Below are positions 7,059-14,109 of a stretch of 29,344 bases of DNA, in pieces. This DNA comes from Trebonia sp036509215. GTDB taxonomy: Bacteria > Actinomycetota > Actinomycetes > Streptosporangiales > Streptosporangiaceae. The stretch covers positions 1 through 29,344 of the forward strand of contig DATCGA010000044.1 of the NCBI GenBank assembly GCA_036509215.1. Direction: 5' to 3'. The notes under the pieces are model-generated. The model saw only the letters and a program-made list of their open reading frames with translations. It searched no databases and was not told the DNA's origin. The translations under genes and the position numbers were made by a program. Numbering within the stretch: position 1 is the stretch's first letter; every line of letters starts with the position of its first letter.

Positions 7059-8690
7059 TCAGCCGCGGCGGAAGACGTAGACGTCGCTGCGGCTGAAGAT
7101 CTGCCGGTAGCCGGCCGTCGGGTAAAGCTCGGCGATGAAGGCGGGAACGTCGGTCGGGACCGGGCTGTAGCCGCTGTTCTTGCCGTCGAAGACGAGGTAC
7201 TCCGTCAGCGGGTTGCCGGAGTTGCCGATCCAGAACGTGTCGGTCCGGGCGGCCAGCGGCGCGAGCAGGTCGAGGGTGGTCTGCACGGTCGCGCCGTCGG
7301 GGACGACCGCCATCGCGGCGTTGTCGGCCGCCACCTGCGGGCTGATCGTGTACGTGGAGCCGTGCCAGAGGTCGCTGAGCGGGAACTGGAAGGCCAGCGT
7401 GACCGCGACGGCCGCCATCATCGCCGCCGCGTGCCTGGCCAGGCCGCCGCGGACGCCAGTCCAGAGCCCGCCCGCGCGATCGCCGAGCGCGCCGATCGGG
7501 CGGCCCAGGCGGCCCAGGCGGTTGAGGCGGCCCAGGCGGCCCAGGCGGTTGAGGCCTCCTGGCCTGCGGGCGGGGCCGACGGCGCGCCACCGGGCGAGCG
7601 CCTCGACGGCGGCGATGAACAGGATCGGCATCAGCGTGGCGTTGTAGTGGAAGCCGGTGCCCCAGTAGGCCGAGTTGGTCGAGACGAACCGCAGCGCCAG
7701 GCTGGGCAGCGCGACCAGCGCGACCGGCGAGCCGAGGGCCGCGAACGCGGTCGGCAGCAGCAGCATGATCACGGTCTGCAGCTTGACGGGCCAGCCGGAC
7801 GCGGTCTGCACGACCAGCGCGCCGGCCGAGAACCCGCTGTTGCCGCCGACGACCCCTCCGTCCTTCCAGTAGTAGTACGCGTGCAGCGAGTTGAAGTGCG
7901 GGATGATCACCGTGATCGCGAGCACGGACCAGGTCAGGCCCCAGCCGAACAGCAGCGCGCCCCAGCCGATGCTCCCCCGCCGGCCAGCCGGCCGGGACCC
8001 GGCCGACCCGGACCCGGCGGGCCCGTCGGCCAGCGCGCGGACGCCGTCGAAGACCAGCAGCGCGCCGATCGCGGCGACCGTGAACCCCTGGTCCTCCTTG
8101 ACGAACACCAGCGGCATCGCCCACAGCGCGGTCGCGCGCAGCCGGCCCCGGATCAGCGCCGAGAGCGAGAACGCGAGGAGCGGCACCGCGAGCGCGATCT
8201 CGTGAAAGTCGAAGCTGATCATCTGCTGCAGGCCCCAGGAGAAGCCGAAGGCGAACCCGATCGTGCGTCCGCTCGGCCGTCCGAGCAGCGCCGATCCGGC
8301 CGCGATGACCGGGAACACCGACAGCGCGGTGGCCAGCGCCTGGAAGAACAGCAGGGTGGCGGGCGAGGGGAACAGCCGGAAGAACGGCGCGAGCACCGCC
8401 AGGCCGACCTGGAAGTGATCGCCCAGCAGGTTGAACCCGGGCCCCCGGACGTCCACGATCGGCGCCCGCAGCAGCGACAGCTGCTTGACGTACTCGGTGT
8501 AGATGCCCAGGTCCCAGGAGGCGGGCGCGAGCTGCAGGAACCGGAAGAGCGAGATCGCGTAGTAGGCGCCGAACACCAGCGCCGCGATCGTCCACGCGAC
8601 CGGGTCCCGCCACACGCCCGGCTCGCGGTAGACGCGGTCCCGGCGGGTTACGGGCGCGCCAAGAGCGTCCTCGGTATCCGCAGCCTCCAT
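7059..8690 (-). CDS. DUF2079 multipass membrane protein
   Basis: The 543-aa product has a cytoplasmic N-terminus, many hydrophobic segments, and the DUF2079 signature region: SWDLGIYTEYVKQLSLL, the GFNLLGDHFQVGLAVLAPFF stretch with the GDH motif, FDFHEIALAVPLLAFSL and MPLVFVKEDQGFTVAAIG. The family is membrane-embedded, with a fold related to GT-C-like glycosyltransferases, but its substrate is not known. Start ATG 8690 lies about 14 bases after GGGGGAGG; a GTG at 8717 in the same frame is an alternative. A basic loop after the central helices contains a 27-bp duplication encoding a repeated NRLGRLGRL unit. The C-terminal part (WHGSTYTISPQVAADNAAM onward) looks extracytoplasmic. It is 66 bases downstream of the exporter permease, possibly cotranscribed. 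Confidence 0.85.
   Translation of the reverse strand: MEAADTEDALGAPVTRRDRVYREPGVWRDPVAWTIAALVFGAYYAISLFRFLQLAPASWDLGIYTEYVKQLSLLRAPIVDVRGPGFNLLGDHFQVGLAVLAPFFRLFPSPATLLFFQALATALSVFPVIAAGSALLGRPSGRTIGFAFGFSWGLQQMISFDFHEIALAVPLLAFSLSALIRGRLRATALWAMPLVFVKEDQGFTVAAIGALLVFDGVRALADGPAGSGSAGSRPAGRRGSIGWGALLFGWGLTWSVLAITVIIPHFNSLHAYYYWKDGGVVGGNSGFSAGALVVQTASGWPVKLQTVIMLLLPTAFAALGSPVALVALPSLALRFVSTNSAYWGTGFHYNATLMPILFIAAVEALARWRAVGPARRPGGLNRLGRLGRLNRLGRLGRPIGALGDRAGGLWTGVRGGLARHAAAMMAAVAVTLAFQFPLSDLWHGSTYTISPQVAADNAAMAVVPDGATVQTTLDLLAPLAARTDTFWIGNSGNPLTEYLVFDGKNSGYSPVPTDVPAFIAELYPTAGYRQIFSRSDVYVFRRG
7500..7553 (-). repeat. 27-bp tandem duplication in the DUF2079 gene
   Basis: Two perfect 27-bp copies (7500-7526 and 7527-7553), each itself containing two GGCCCAGGC units, encode a repeated Leu-Gly-Arg-rich nine-residue block in a cytoplasmic-looking basic loop. 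The length is a multiple of three, so the frame is kept. Confidence 0.8.
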
Positions 8691-8756
8691 GGCGCGCGGG
8701 CGACCCTCCCCCAGCACCCCCGCAGCTTACCGCCGCGACCCGCGAGACGACCTGAG

Positions 8757-9614
8757 TCAGACCAGCAGCAGCCGGGCGATGCGGCGGCCCGCCACCGCCA
8801 CCCCGGCCGCGCCGATCGCGGCCAGGTACGCCGCCCGCCACAGCAGCGCCCACGAGGGCGCCCCAAGGACCAGATCACGCAGGATGACCACGCCCTGGTA
8901 GAGCGGCGTCCACTCCACGATCAGGCCGATGACGTGGGGATAGACCGAGAGCGGAAAGAACGTGCCGGAGAACAGGAACAGCGGGACCGAGACCAGCACC
9001 ACGTACTCGAAGTCCTGCCAGGACTTCATGTACGTGGTCAGGGCCACCCCGGCGGCGGCGGTGGCGAACGCGACCAGGGCCGCGCCCGGCAGCGCGAACA
9101 GCGCCCACGGGGAGACGATCAGCCCCATCGCCGCCATCACGATCAGGAACGGCACCGCGTAGAGGATGCCCCGGACCACGGCCCAGCCGATCTCGGCCAG
9201 CGCCACGTCCTGCGCGCCAAGCGGGGTGGCAAGCACCGAGTCGTAGAGCTTCTCGAACTTGAGCCGGCCGTAGACGTTGAACGTCGAGTCGTTCAGCGCG
9301 CCATTCAGCGCCGAGACCGCCAGCAGCCCGGGCGCGACGAACTCCCGGTACGGCACCGGGTGCCCGGCCGGACCCTGCACCGTGCCGATCAGGCCGCCGA
9401 TGCCGATGCCGACCGAGAGCAGGTAGAACAGCGGCTCGGCGGCCCCGGACGCGACCACCAGCCACAACCGCCGGTAGAAGCGCGCGTGCCGCTCGATCAG
9501 CCTGATGCCCCGGCTGCCCGGGAACGAGGAAAAGTCAAACGCATCCGATGTCGAACGGACCGTTGGCTCGACCGACACGGCCCCCGTCTCCTCGGGTCCA
9601 CCGGCACTAGACAT
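8757..9614 (-). CDS. ABC-2 type transporter permease (second permease of exporter)
   Basis: The 285-aa protein has about six hydrophobic segments and the ABC-2 pattern seen in DrrB/NodJ-like exporters: FYRRLWLVVASGAAEPLFYL near the N-terminus, FVAPGLLAVSALNGALNDS, FEKLYDSVLATPL, then FLFSGTFFPLSVYP and a final helix. It should pair with the permease encoded just upstream and the ATPase at 10437 to export a lipid, polysaccharide or drug-like molecule; the substrate is not visible. The start ATG 9614 overlaps the upstream permease's stop (TAG 9609-9607) by 8 bases, indicating coupled translation and probably equal stoichiometry. Alternative in-frame starts upstream lie in the other gene. Confidence 0.9.
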   Translation of the reverse strand: MSSAGGPEETGAVSVEPTVRSTSDAFDFSSFPGSRGIRLIERHARFYRRLWLVVASGAAEPLFYLLSVGIGIGGLIGTVQGPAGHPVPYREFVAPGLLAVSALNGALNDSTFNVYGRLKFEKLYDSVLATPLGAQDVALAEIGWAVVRGILYAVPFLIVMAAMGLIVSPWALFALPGAALVAFATAAAGVALTTYMKSWQDFEYVVLVSVPLFLFSGTFFPLSVYPHVIGLIVEWTPLYQGVVILRDLVLGAPSWALLWRAAYLAAIGAAGVAVAGRRIARLLLV

Positions 9615-10437
9615 AGAGCCGCCTGCGGTAGCTCCTGGCGCCCGCCCACAGGCCGATGGCGGCCATCGCCGCCAGGTAGCCGACGTGGATGGCGGCCGAG
9701 CCGGCCGTGACCGTGCCGAGGGCGAGCGCGCGGCACAGCGCTGCGCCATGCCACAGCGGGGTCGCGTAGGCGAGCGGGCGGATCCAGGCCGGCAGCTGGC
9801 TGATCGGGAAGAACGTGCCAGAGAAGAGGCTCAGCGGTATCGAGCCGAACCTGATGATGTAGTTCATCGGGGTGGTGGTGGTCAGGGTGACCGTCCAGGC
9901 CGCGACCGGCGCGGCGAACGCGAGGCCGAGCAGTACCGAGGCCGGCAGCAGAAGCACCCCCCACCAGGACCTGATGAGCCCGAAGGCGGCCATCACGAGC
10001 ACGAAGCAGGCGGAGTTCATCGCGATCCGCATCGTGATGAACATCAGGTGGCCGCGGTTGATGTCGGCCGGGCGGAGCATGGTCGCCCGGGCGGCGACGT
10101 AGATCGAGTTCCAGCGCATCGCGCCGAAGACCGGGAACATCGAATTGGTCAGCCCGGTGTTCATCGCCTGCACGGCCAGCACCGCCGGGGCGACGAAGAC
10201 CACGTAGGGCACGCCGCCGAGGGCGGCGGTGCCGTTCTTGTCGACCAGCGAGCCGAGGCCGTAGCCCATCGCGCCGAGGTAGAACAGCGGGCCGAAGACC
10301 GACGACCAGACCGACGCCCGCCAGGTCCGCCGGTACATCACCAGCCAGCAGCGGAAGGCGCGGACGGACAGCTCCCAGCCGCTGGGGAGCTTCGCCAGGG
10401 CGGCCGGGGAGGCCGGCCGTTCTTGCGTGAGGGACAT
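9607..10437 (-). CDS. ABC-2 type transporter permease (first permease of exporter)
   Basis: The 276-aa protein starts at ATG 10437, sharing its A with the last base of the ATPase stop (TGATG). Like its neighbour it has the ABC-2 layout: WLVMYRRTWRASVWSSVFGP leading into the first helix, VPYVVFVAPAVLAVQAMNTG, FGAMRWNSIYVAARATML, and IPLSLFSGTFFPISQLPAW before the last helices. The two permeases share order of motifs and length, so they are probably paralogues that form a heterodimer. Operon position and one-base overlap with the ATPase strongly support one exporter complex of the DrrAB/NodIJ class. Confidence 0.9.
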   Translation of the reverse strand: MSLTQERPASPAALAKLPSGWELSVRAFRCWLVMYRRTWRASVWSSVFGPLFYLGAMGYGLGSLVDKNGTAALGGVPYVVFVAPAVLAVQAMNTGLTNSMFPVFGAMRWNSIYVAARATMLRPADINRGHLMFITMRIAMNSACFVLVMAAFGLIRSWWGVLLLPASVLLGLAFAAPVAAWTVTLTTTTPMNYIIRFGSIPLSLFSGTFFPISQLPAWIRPLAYATPLWHGAALCRALALGTVTAGSAAIHVGYLAAMAAIGLWAGARSYRRRLYV

Positions 10438-11366
10438 CAGTCGACCAGGGCCCGGCCGGTCAGGCGGAGGAACACGTCCTCGAGCGAGGACCTTCTGACC
10501 AGCTCGGTGATCGGCTGCAGCCCGGCCGTGTGGACGCGCTCGAGGAACGCGTCGCCGTCAGCCTCGTAGATGAGGATGCGATCGGCAGTCACCTCGGACC
10601 GTTCGGGCGAAAGGTCTTGGATTTTCTCCGCCGCCGCTTCCTGCTCGTCGGGGGCGAACCGGAGCTCAAGCACCTCGGGGGTGGAGTAGCGGCTGATGAG
10701 CTCGCGCGGGGTGCCTTCGGCGGCGATGATGCCGTGGTCCATGACGACGAGGCGGTCGCACAGCTGCTCGGCCTCGTCCATGTAGTGCGTGGTGAGGATG
10801 AGGGTGATGCCGCGCTGCTTGAGGCGGAAGAGGCGGTCCCAGACCACGTGCCTGGCCTGCGGGTCGAGGCCGGTGGTGGGCTCGTCGAGGATGAGGATCT
10901 CGGGGTCGTTGATGAGGCTGCGGGCGATCGTGAGGCGGCGCTTCATGCCGCCCGACAGCGGGTCGACCATGTCGCCCGCGCGCTCGGTGAGCTGGACGAA
11001 GTCGAGCAGCTGATCGGTCCGCTCGGCGATGAGCTTGCGCCCCAGCCCGAAGTAGCGGCCGTAGACCAGCAGGTTCTCCCGGACGGTGAGCTCGGCGTCG
11101 AGCGTGTCCTCCTGCGGGACCACCCCGAGACGGGCCCTGATCGCGGCGCCGTCGCGCACGGGGTCGCCGCCGAGGATGGTAAGCTCACCCTCCGTAGGCG
11201 GCGAGGTGCAGCCGAGCATGCGCATCGTGGAGGATTTTCCGGCGCCGTTCGGGCCGAGGAAGCCAAAAGCCTCACCCGCGAGCAGATCGAAATCAATTCC
11301 GTCCACTGCGGTGAAGCTGCCGAACCGCTTCTTCAGTCCTCGGGCGTGGACAAGTACTTCGGGCAC
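10437..11366 (-). CDS. ABC exporter ATP-binding protein (DrrA/NodI class)
   Basis: The 309-aa ATPase has Walker A GPNGAGKS (38-45), Q-loop VVPQEDTLD, signature LSGGMKRR, Walker B ILILDEPTTGLDP and H-loop LTTHYMDEAE, in the usual order. The C-terminal 80 residues (VLELRFAPDEQEAAAEKI to SSLEDVFLRLTGRAL) match the accessory domain seen on DrrA-like ATPases. It energises the two ABC-2 permeases encoded directly downstream. The start GTG 11366 (PEVLVHARGLKKRFG) fits the family N-terminus; a CAGG sequence lies about 12 bases upstream, and the longer in-frame extension has no family similarity. It is divergent from the gtrA-like gene, with about 150 bases between them that should hold both promoters. 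Confidence 0.93.
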   Translation of the reverse strand: MPEVLVHARGLKKRFGSFTAVDGIDFDLLAGEAFGFLGPNGAGKSSTMRMLGCTSPPTEGELTILGGDPVRDGAAIRARLGVVPQEDTLDAELTVRENLLVYGRYFGLGRKLIAERTDQLLDFVQLTERAGDMVDPLSGGMKRRLTIARSLINDPEILILDEPTTGLDPQARHVVWDRLFRLKQRGITLILTTHYMDEAEQLCDRLVVMDHGIIAAEGTPRELISRYSTPEVLELRFAPDEQEAAAEKIQDLSPERSEVTADRILIYEADGDAFLERVHTAGLQPITELVRRSSLEDVFLRLTGRALVD

Positions 11367-11518
11367 CGACGCGAGAATACCTGGCTTCTTGTGGGATTCC
11401 GAACGATTTTCCGGCCCTCCAGCAGGGTAGCTCAGGCGTCTAAGTAAACTAGGGGCACGGTGTTGGCGGCGCAGCGGAAACACGCGAACCGCCCGGCAGG
11501 CGAGAGGAACTGAGCCAC

Positions 11519-11992
11519 TTGAGTCTGATCCGCGATTACTACTTCCGGTTTCAGGTGCTGGTCCACGAGGTCGCCAAGTTCGGCGTCGTGGGCCTGATCG
11601 GGTTCGTCGTCCAGCTCAGCGTGCAGAACGCGCTGCACTCCGGGGCCGGTGTCGGCGCGATCACCTCGGTGGTCATCGCCTACATCGTGGCCACCGGGGT
11701 GACCTTCGTCGGCAACCGGCACTGGGCCTTCAAGAACCGCAAGGGCAAGGGCCTGCGGCACGAGACGATGCTGTTCGTGGCGCTGAACTGCGTCGGTATC
11801 GTGATCCAGGTCGGCATCGTGGATCTCGCGTACTACGAGCTGGGCTACAAGAGCGGCCTGGCCTACAACCTCGCCACGATCATCGGGATCGGGCTGGCGA
11901 CGATGTTCCGGCTGTTCGCCTACCGCAAGTTCGTCTTCAACAACCACCAGGTCGAAGACGCCGAGGAGCTCGCCTCCGCGTCGGCCAAGTAG
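11519..11992 (+). CDS. GtrA family membrane protein
   Basis: The 157-aa protein starts at TTG 11519, preceded by GAGAGGAA at good spacing. Four hydrophobic segments are visible: KFGVVGLIGFVVQLSVQNAL, ITSVVIAYIVATGVTFVGN, TMLFVALNCVGIVIQVGIVDL and LAYNLATIIGIGLATMFRLFAY; the motif NRHWAFKN after helix 2 and FAYRKFVFN at the end are typical of GtrA. Members flip or assist transfer of prenyl-linked sugars across the membrane for cell-envelope glycan decoration. It stands alone on the plus strand, converging with the transglycosylase gene with only 16 bases between stops. The C-terminal tail is acidic. Confidence 0.92.
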   Translation: MSLIRDYYFRFQVLVHEVAKFGVVGLIGFVVQLSVQNALHSGAGVGAITSVVIAYIVATGVTFVGNRHWAFKNRKGKGLRHETMLFVALNCVGIVIQVGIVDLAYYELGYKSGLAYNLATIIGIGLATMFRLFAYRKFVFNNHQVEDAEELASASAK

Positions 11993-12008
11993 CTCGGTTT
12001 CCTTCGGG

Positions 12009-12818
12009 CTAGCAGCCGGCCTGGTCGCGGGGGACGATTCCGAGCGGGGCGGCGAGCGCGGCCGTGGACTGGGCGCTGGTCAGGTCGCCGACCGCGACCA
12101 TGCGCGCGATGACGTGCTCGAGCCGCTGGCGGGCGCTGACCGGATCGGCGATCGGGTCGTCGAGCGACGGGGCGTTGACGACGCCCGCGAGCATCGCGCC
12201 CTGCGGAACCGTGAGGTCCGCCGCCGGATGGCCGAAGTAGCCGCAGCTCGCCTGCTCGAGCCCGTAGTAGCCGTGCCCGTAGTAGGCGACCTCGGCGTAG
12301 AGCGCGAGAATCTGCGCCTTGGAGTAGGTCGCGTTGAGCTTGAACGCGAGCACGATCTGCTTGAGCTCGGACGTCGGGCCGGTCTCGGTCGGCGTGTAGA
12401 GCATCTTCGCGAGCTGCTGCTCGAGGGTCGCCCCGCCCTGGTCGCTGCCGTTGCTGACCTTGGCCCAGGCCACCCGGCCGACCGCCAGCACGTCCACCCC
12501 CGGCTCGGCGTAGAACCGCTTGTCCTCGGTCGCGATCAGCGGCCGGGCGAAGTTAGACGGCACCGGCGGACCCGGGTAGGCGATGCCGTGCTCGGCCGCC
12601 TGCGCCTGGGCCAGCTGGGTCGCCTCGCTCGCGGACGGGGTGTCGATCCAGAGCACCCCGACGCCGATGATCGCGACCAGGATGAGGACCAGGAGCGTGA
12701 TGGCGGCGCGCTTGAGGTAACGCCGCGCGCGGCTCTGCGGCCGGGCCGCCGCGGCGCGCTTGGCCGCGCGCTGGCCGGACGGTGCCTCTGGTTGCGGAAG
12801 CGGTCGGGTGTTACCCAT
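12009..12818 (-). CDS. GT51-family transglycosylase domain protein, divergent active site
   Basis: The 269-aa protein has a basic cytoplasmic N-terminus (1-37), one transmembrane anchor ITLLVLILVAIIGVGVLW (about 40-57) and an extracellular GT51 domain with no penicillin-binding domain, so it has the size of a monofunctional peptidoglycan transglycosylase. Motifs are recognisable but altered: ATEDKRFYAEPGVD (Glu98-Asp99 kept, the usual His is Glu105), GGATLEQQL (normally GASTITQQL), ELKQ where RKxxE is expected (Gln154 in place of the second catalytic Glu), and SKAQILALYAEVAYYG (YAE for YLN). It may polymerise lipid II with altered activity, or bind it without catalysis (inference). Start ATG 12818 has a weak ribosome site. 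It converges with the GtrA-like gene. Confidence 0.85.
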   Translation of the reverse strand: MGNTRPLPQPEAPSGQRAAKRAAAARPQSRARRYLKRAAITLLVLILVAIIGVGVLWIDTPSASEATQLAQAQAAEHGIAYPGPPVPSNFARPLIATEDKRFYAEPGVDVLAVGRVAWAKVSNGSDQGGATLEQQLAKMLYTPTETGPTSELKQIVLAFKLNATYSKAQILALYAEVAYYGHGYYGLEQASCGYFGHPAADLTVPQGAMLAGVVNAPSLDDPIADPVSARQRLEHVIARMVAVGDLTSAQSTAALAAPLGIVPRDQAGC

Positions 12819-12987
12819 CGGGTCGATGCTAACCGGGCCCAGGGACCGGACGCGTCGGGGATCGGTTGCTCCGGGAACTACCCGATCGCGATCGGTGGTG
12901 CCGCAAGTTCCGGCGGCCTCGTCTCGATTCCCGGTGGTGCTCCGGATGCGCTAAGGTAAGTCCGTTGGCCGGGTCACCGGTCGACGG

Positions 12988-13063
12988 CGGGACGTGGCCT
13001 AGTTTGGTTTAGGGCACCTGACTGGGGGTCAGGAGGTCGGGAGTTCGAATCTCCCCGTCCCGA
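12988..13063 (+). tRNA. tRNA-Pro (anticodon GGG)
   Basis: The acceptor stem is CGGGACG (12988-12994) with CGTCCCG (13056-13062) and discriminator A 13063. The D stem is GCCT/GGGC, the anticodon stem CCTGA/TCAGG (13017-13021/13029-13033) with loop CTGGGGG, which places GGG at 13024-13026, and the T arm is GGGAG-TTCGAAT-CTCCC (13039-13055). All arms pair, with one T-G wobble in the D stem. A TAAGGT hexamer at 12952-12957 is a possible -10 box. No CCA is encoded. Confidence 0.97.
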
Positions 13064-13097
13064 CAGTTTAAGAGGTCTTTTCGAACACTTAGCTGGA

Positions 13098-13131
13098 ATG
13101 TCAGCAGCAGCGAACATTACGCTGCTGACAT
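13098..13131. repeat. Strong inverted repeat downstream of tRNA-Pro
   Basis: ATGTCAGCAGC (13098-13108) and GCTGCTGACAT (13121-13131) are perfect 11-bp arms around a 12-base spacer. Because the arms contain CAG triplets, a second register also works: CAGCAGCG (13105-13112) with CGCTGCTG (13120-13127), 7-base loop, plus outer ATGT/ACAT with a 3-base bulge. It lies 35 bases after the tRNA and its right end overlaps the ATG of the nuclease remnant. There is no T-run, so it looks more like an operator or a leader hairpin than an intrinsic terminator. Confidence 0.75.
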
Positions 13132-13655
13132 GAATACTGCTTCGCGGACGTGGAGCGATCAACAGCTAACGCAGGCCATCTTGGGTCTCGCGAAACGGTC
13201 GCCCAAACGCCGCTCATGATCGCCCCCGATCTTGCCCATCTGCGCGAGGCCGGCCCGTCCATCGCTGCAGCATGGTTCGCGATGTGCGGTTGCGGCGTGC
13301 TGTTTCCAATCGAGCCGGCCATCTACGATCTCGTGGCAGCGATGCCGGAGGGGCTGCGCCGGGTCCAGGTCAAGACGACGACATCCAGGAATTCCGCCGG
13401 GTGGCAGGTCGGTATCGGCCGCCACCCGCTGAAAAGGGCGGCCCTCGCGTGCCCTACGACCCAGACGTCATCGACTACTTCTTCATCGTCGATGGCGACG
13501 TCACCATGTACCTCATCCCGAGTCGGGTTGTCGCCGGCCGGGTGGGTCTCGGACTGCGGACGTACGAGAAGCACATCGTCGGGAACGCGGGCGGGTTGCT
13601 CGGGGATGGCGGGGCGGCGCGGCGGGCGGCGGGGGTTGTGCGGGAGTCGGCGTGA
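13130..13655 (+). pseudogene. Frameshifted PD-(D/E)XK nuclease remnant (group I intron-associated endonuclease-like)
   Basis: Three frames are needed to follow one protein. Frame one starts ATG 13130 with TWSDQQLTQAILGLAKRS, like the N-terminal helix of homing-type endonucleases, and stops at 13219. Frame two carries EAGPSIAAAWFAMCGCGVLF, then IYDLVAAMPEGLRRVQVKTT, the Asp and Gln-x-Lys of a PD-(D/E)XK core (YDL...VQVKT). Frame three carries VPYDPDVIDYFFIVDGD, MYLIPSRVVAGRVGLGLRTY and ends at TGA 13655. Order and content match the PDDEXK_5 (group I intron-associated PD-(D/E)XK endonuclease) family as I remember it. Both shifts are in the same direction, equivalent to loss of one base; the second is near a CTGAAAAGGGCGG run around 13430. 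Most likely a decaying mobile-element gene beside a tRNA; sequencing error or recoding cannot be excluded. Confidence 0.7.
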
Positions 13656-13676
13656 GCGGATTACGCTGGCGGCGTT

Positions 13677-13730
13677 CGGTTGTCGGCTGAGGCCGGTTGT
13701 CGGCTGAAGCGAGAGCCGGTTGTCTGCTGG
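13677..13730 (+). repeat. Three copies of a 14-base repeat upstream of the DUF6457 gene
   Basis: CGGTTGTCGGCTGA occurs at 13677-13690 and 13694-13707, and again with two changes (CGGTTGTCTGCTGG) at 13717-13730. The spacing is 17 and 23 bases. The copies lie between the nuclease remnant and the start at 13750, where a promoter would be expected. Confidence 0.55.
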
Positions 13731-13749
13731 AGTGAGAGGGAGTGCGCGC

Positions 13750-13992
13750 GTGGCTGATCTCGGGGCGTGGCTTGGTGCGGTCGGGACGGAGCTGGATGTG
13801 CCGGTGGAGGAGGTGCTGACGCAGTCGGTGCAGGACGAGATGCTGACGCTGACCGGGGACATCGCGCATAGCGTGGTGCGGCTCGCGGTGCCGCTTACGA
13901 GCTATCTGATCGGCGTCGCGGTCGGCCGCGGCGCATCGCCGGAGGAAGCGCTGCGGATGGTCGGCGGGCTGCTTCCGGGGCACGACGAGTGA
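13750..13992 (+). CDS. DUF6457 domain protein
   Basis: The 80-aa product starts at GTG 13750 after GAGAGGGAG with about 7 bases spacing; a longer in-frame start has no ribosome site. The sequence LGAWLGAVGTELDVP, then LTLTGDIAHSVVRLAVPLTSYLIGVAVG with a C-terminal EEALRMVGGLLPG, fits the small helical DUF6457 domain, in which the DVAHGVARPAAPLTAFL-like stretch is the conserved core. In other actinobacteria this domain is often fused to, or next to, a molybdenum cofactor guanylyltransferase (MobA); no such gene is here, so it is an orphan copy. Function is not known. Confidence 0.75.
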   Translation: MADLGAWLGAVGTELDVPVEEVLTQSVQDEMLTLTGDIAHSVVRLAVPLTSYLIGVAVGRGASPEEALRMVGGLLPGHDE

Positions 13993-14072
13993 CCTAAGGT
14001 CACGGAAATCGCTGTCTTTCCATTGTTTTTCCTGGTCATCAGGTGTAAGAGGTTACTCTCCGTGGAATGACG

Positions 14073-14109
14073 CCCCCGTAACTGATCCATATCGGGGGGG
14101 AGATCAGTG
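14073..14109 (+). promoter_or_regulatory. Possible two-state hairpin at the ribosome binding site of the histone-like gene
   Basis: CCCCCG (14073-14078) can pair with CGGGGG (14093-14098), hiding the G-rich ribosome binding site at 14094-14100. Alternatively ACTGATC (14081-14087) can pair with GATCAGT (14102-14108), which takes the first two bases of the GTG start at 14107. The two cannot form fully at once as the segments interleave, so the leader could switch translation. This is seen from pairing only. Confidence 0.4.

Noticed and set aside
7362..9710. Open 782-aa frame on the plus strand across DUF2079 and permease genes
   Set aside because: It crosses several real genes on the other strand, is rich in Arg/Gln/Asp and has no domain.
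13425..13450. Programmed -1 frameshift at CTGAAAAGGGCGG in the nuclease remnant
   Set aside because: In the reading frame the codons are CTG AAA AGG, which does not fit the X XXY YYZ slippery pattern; a second break upstream also argues for decay.
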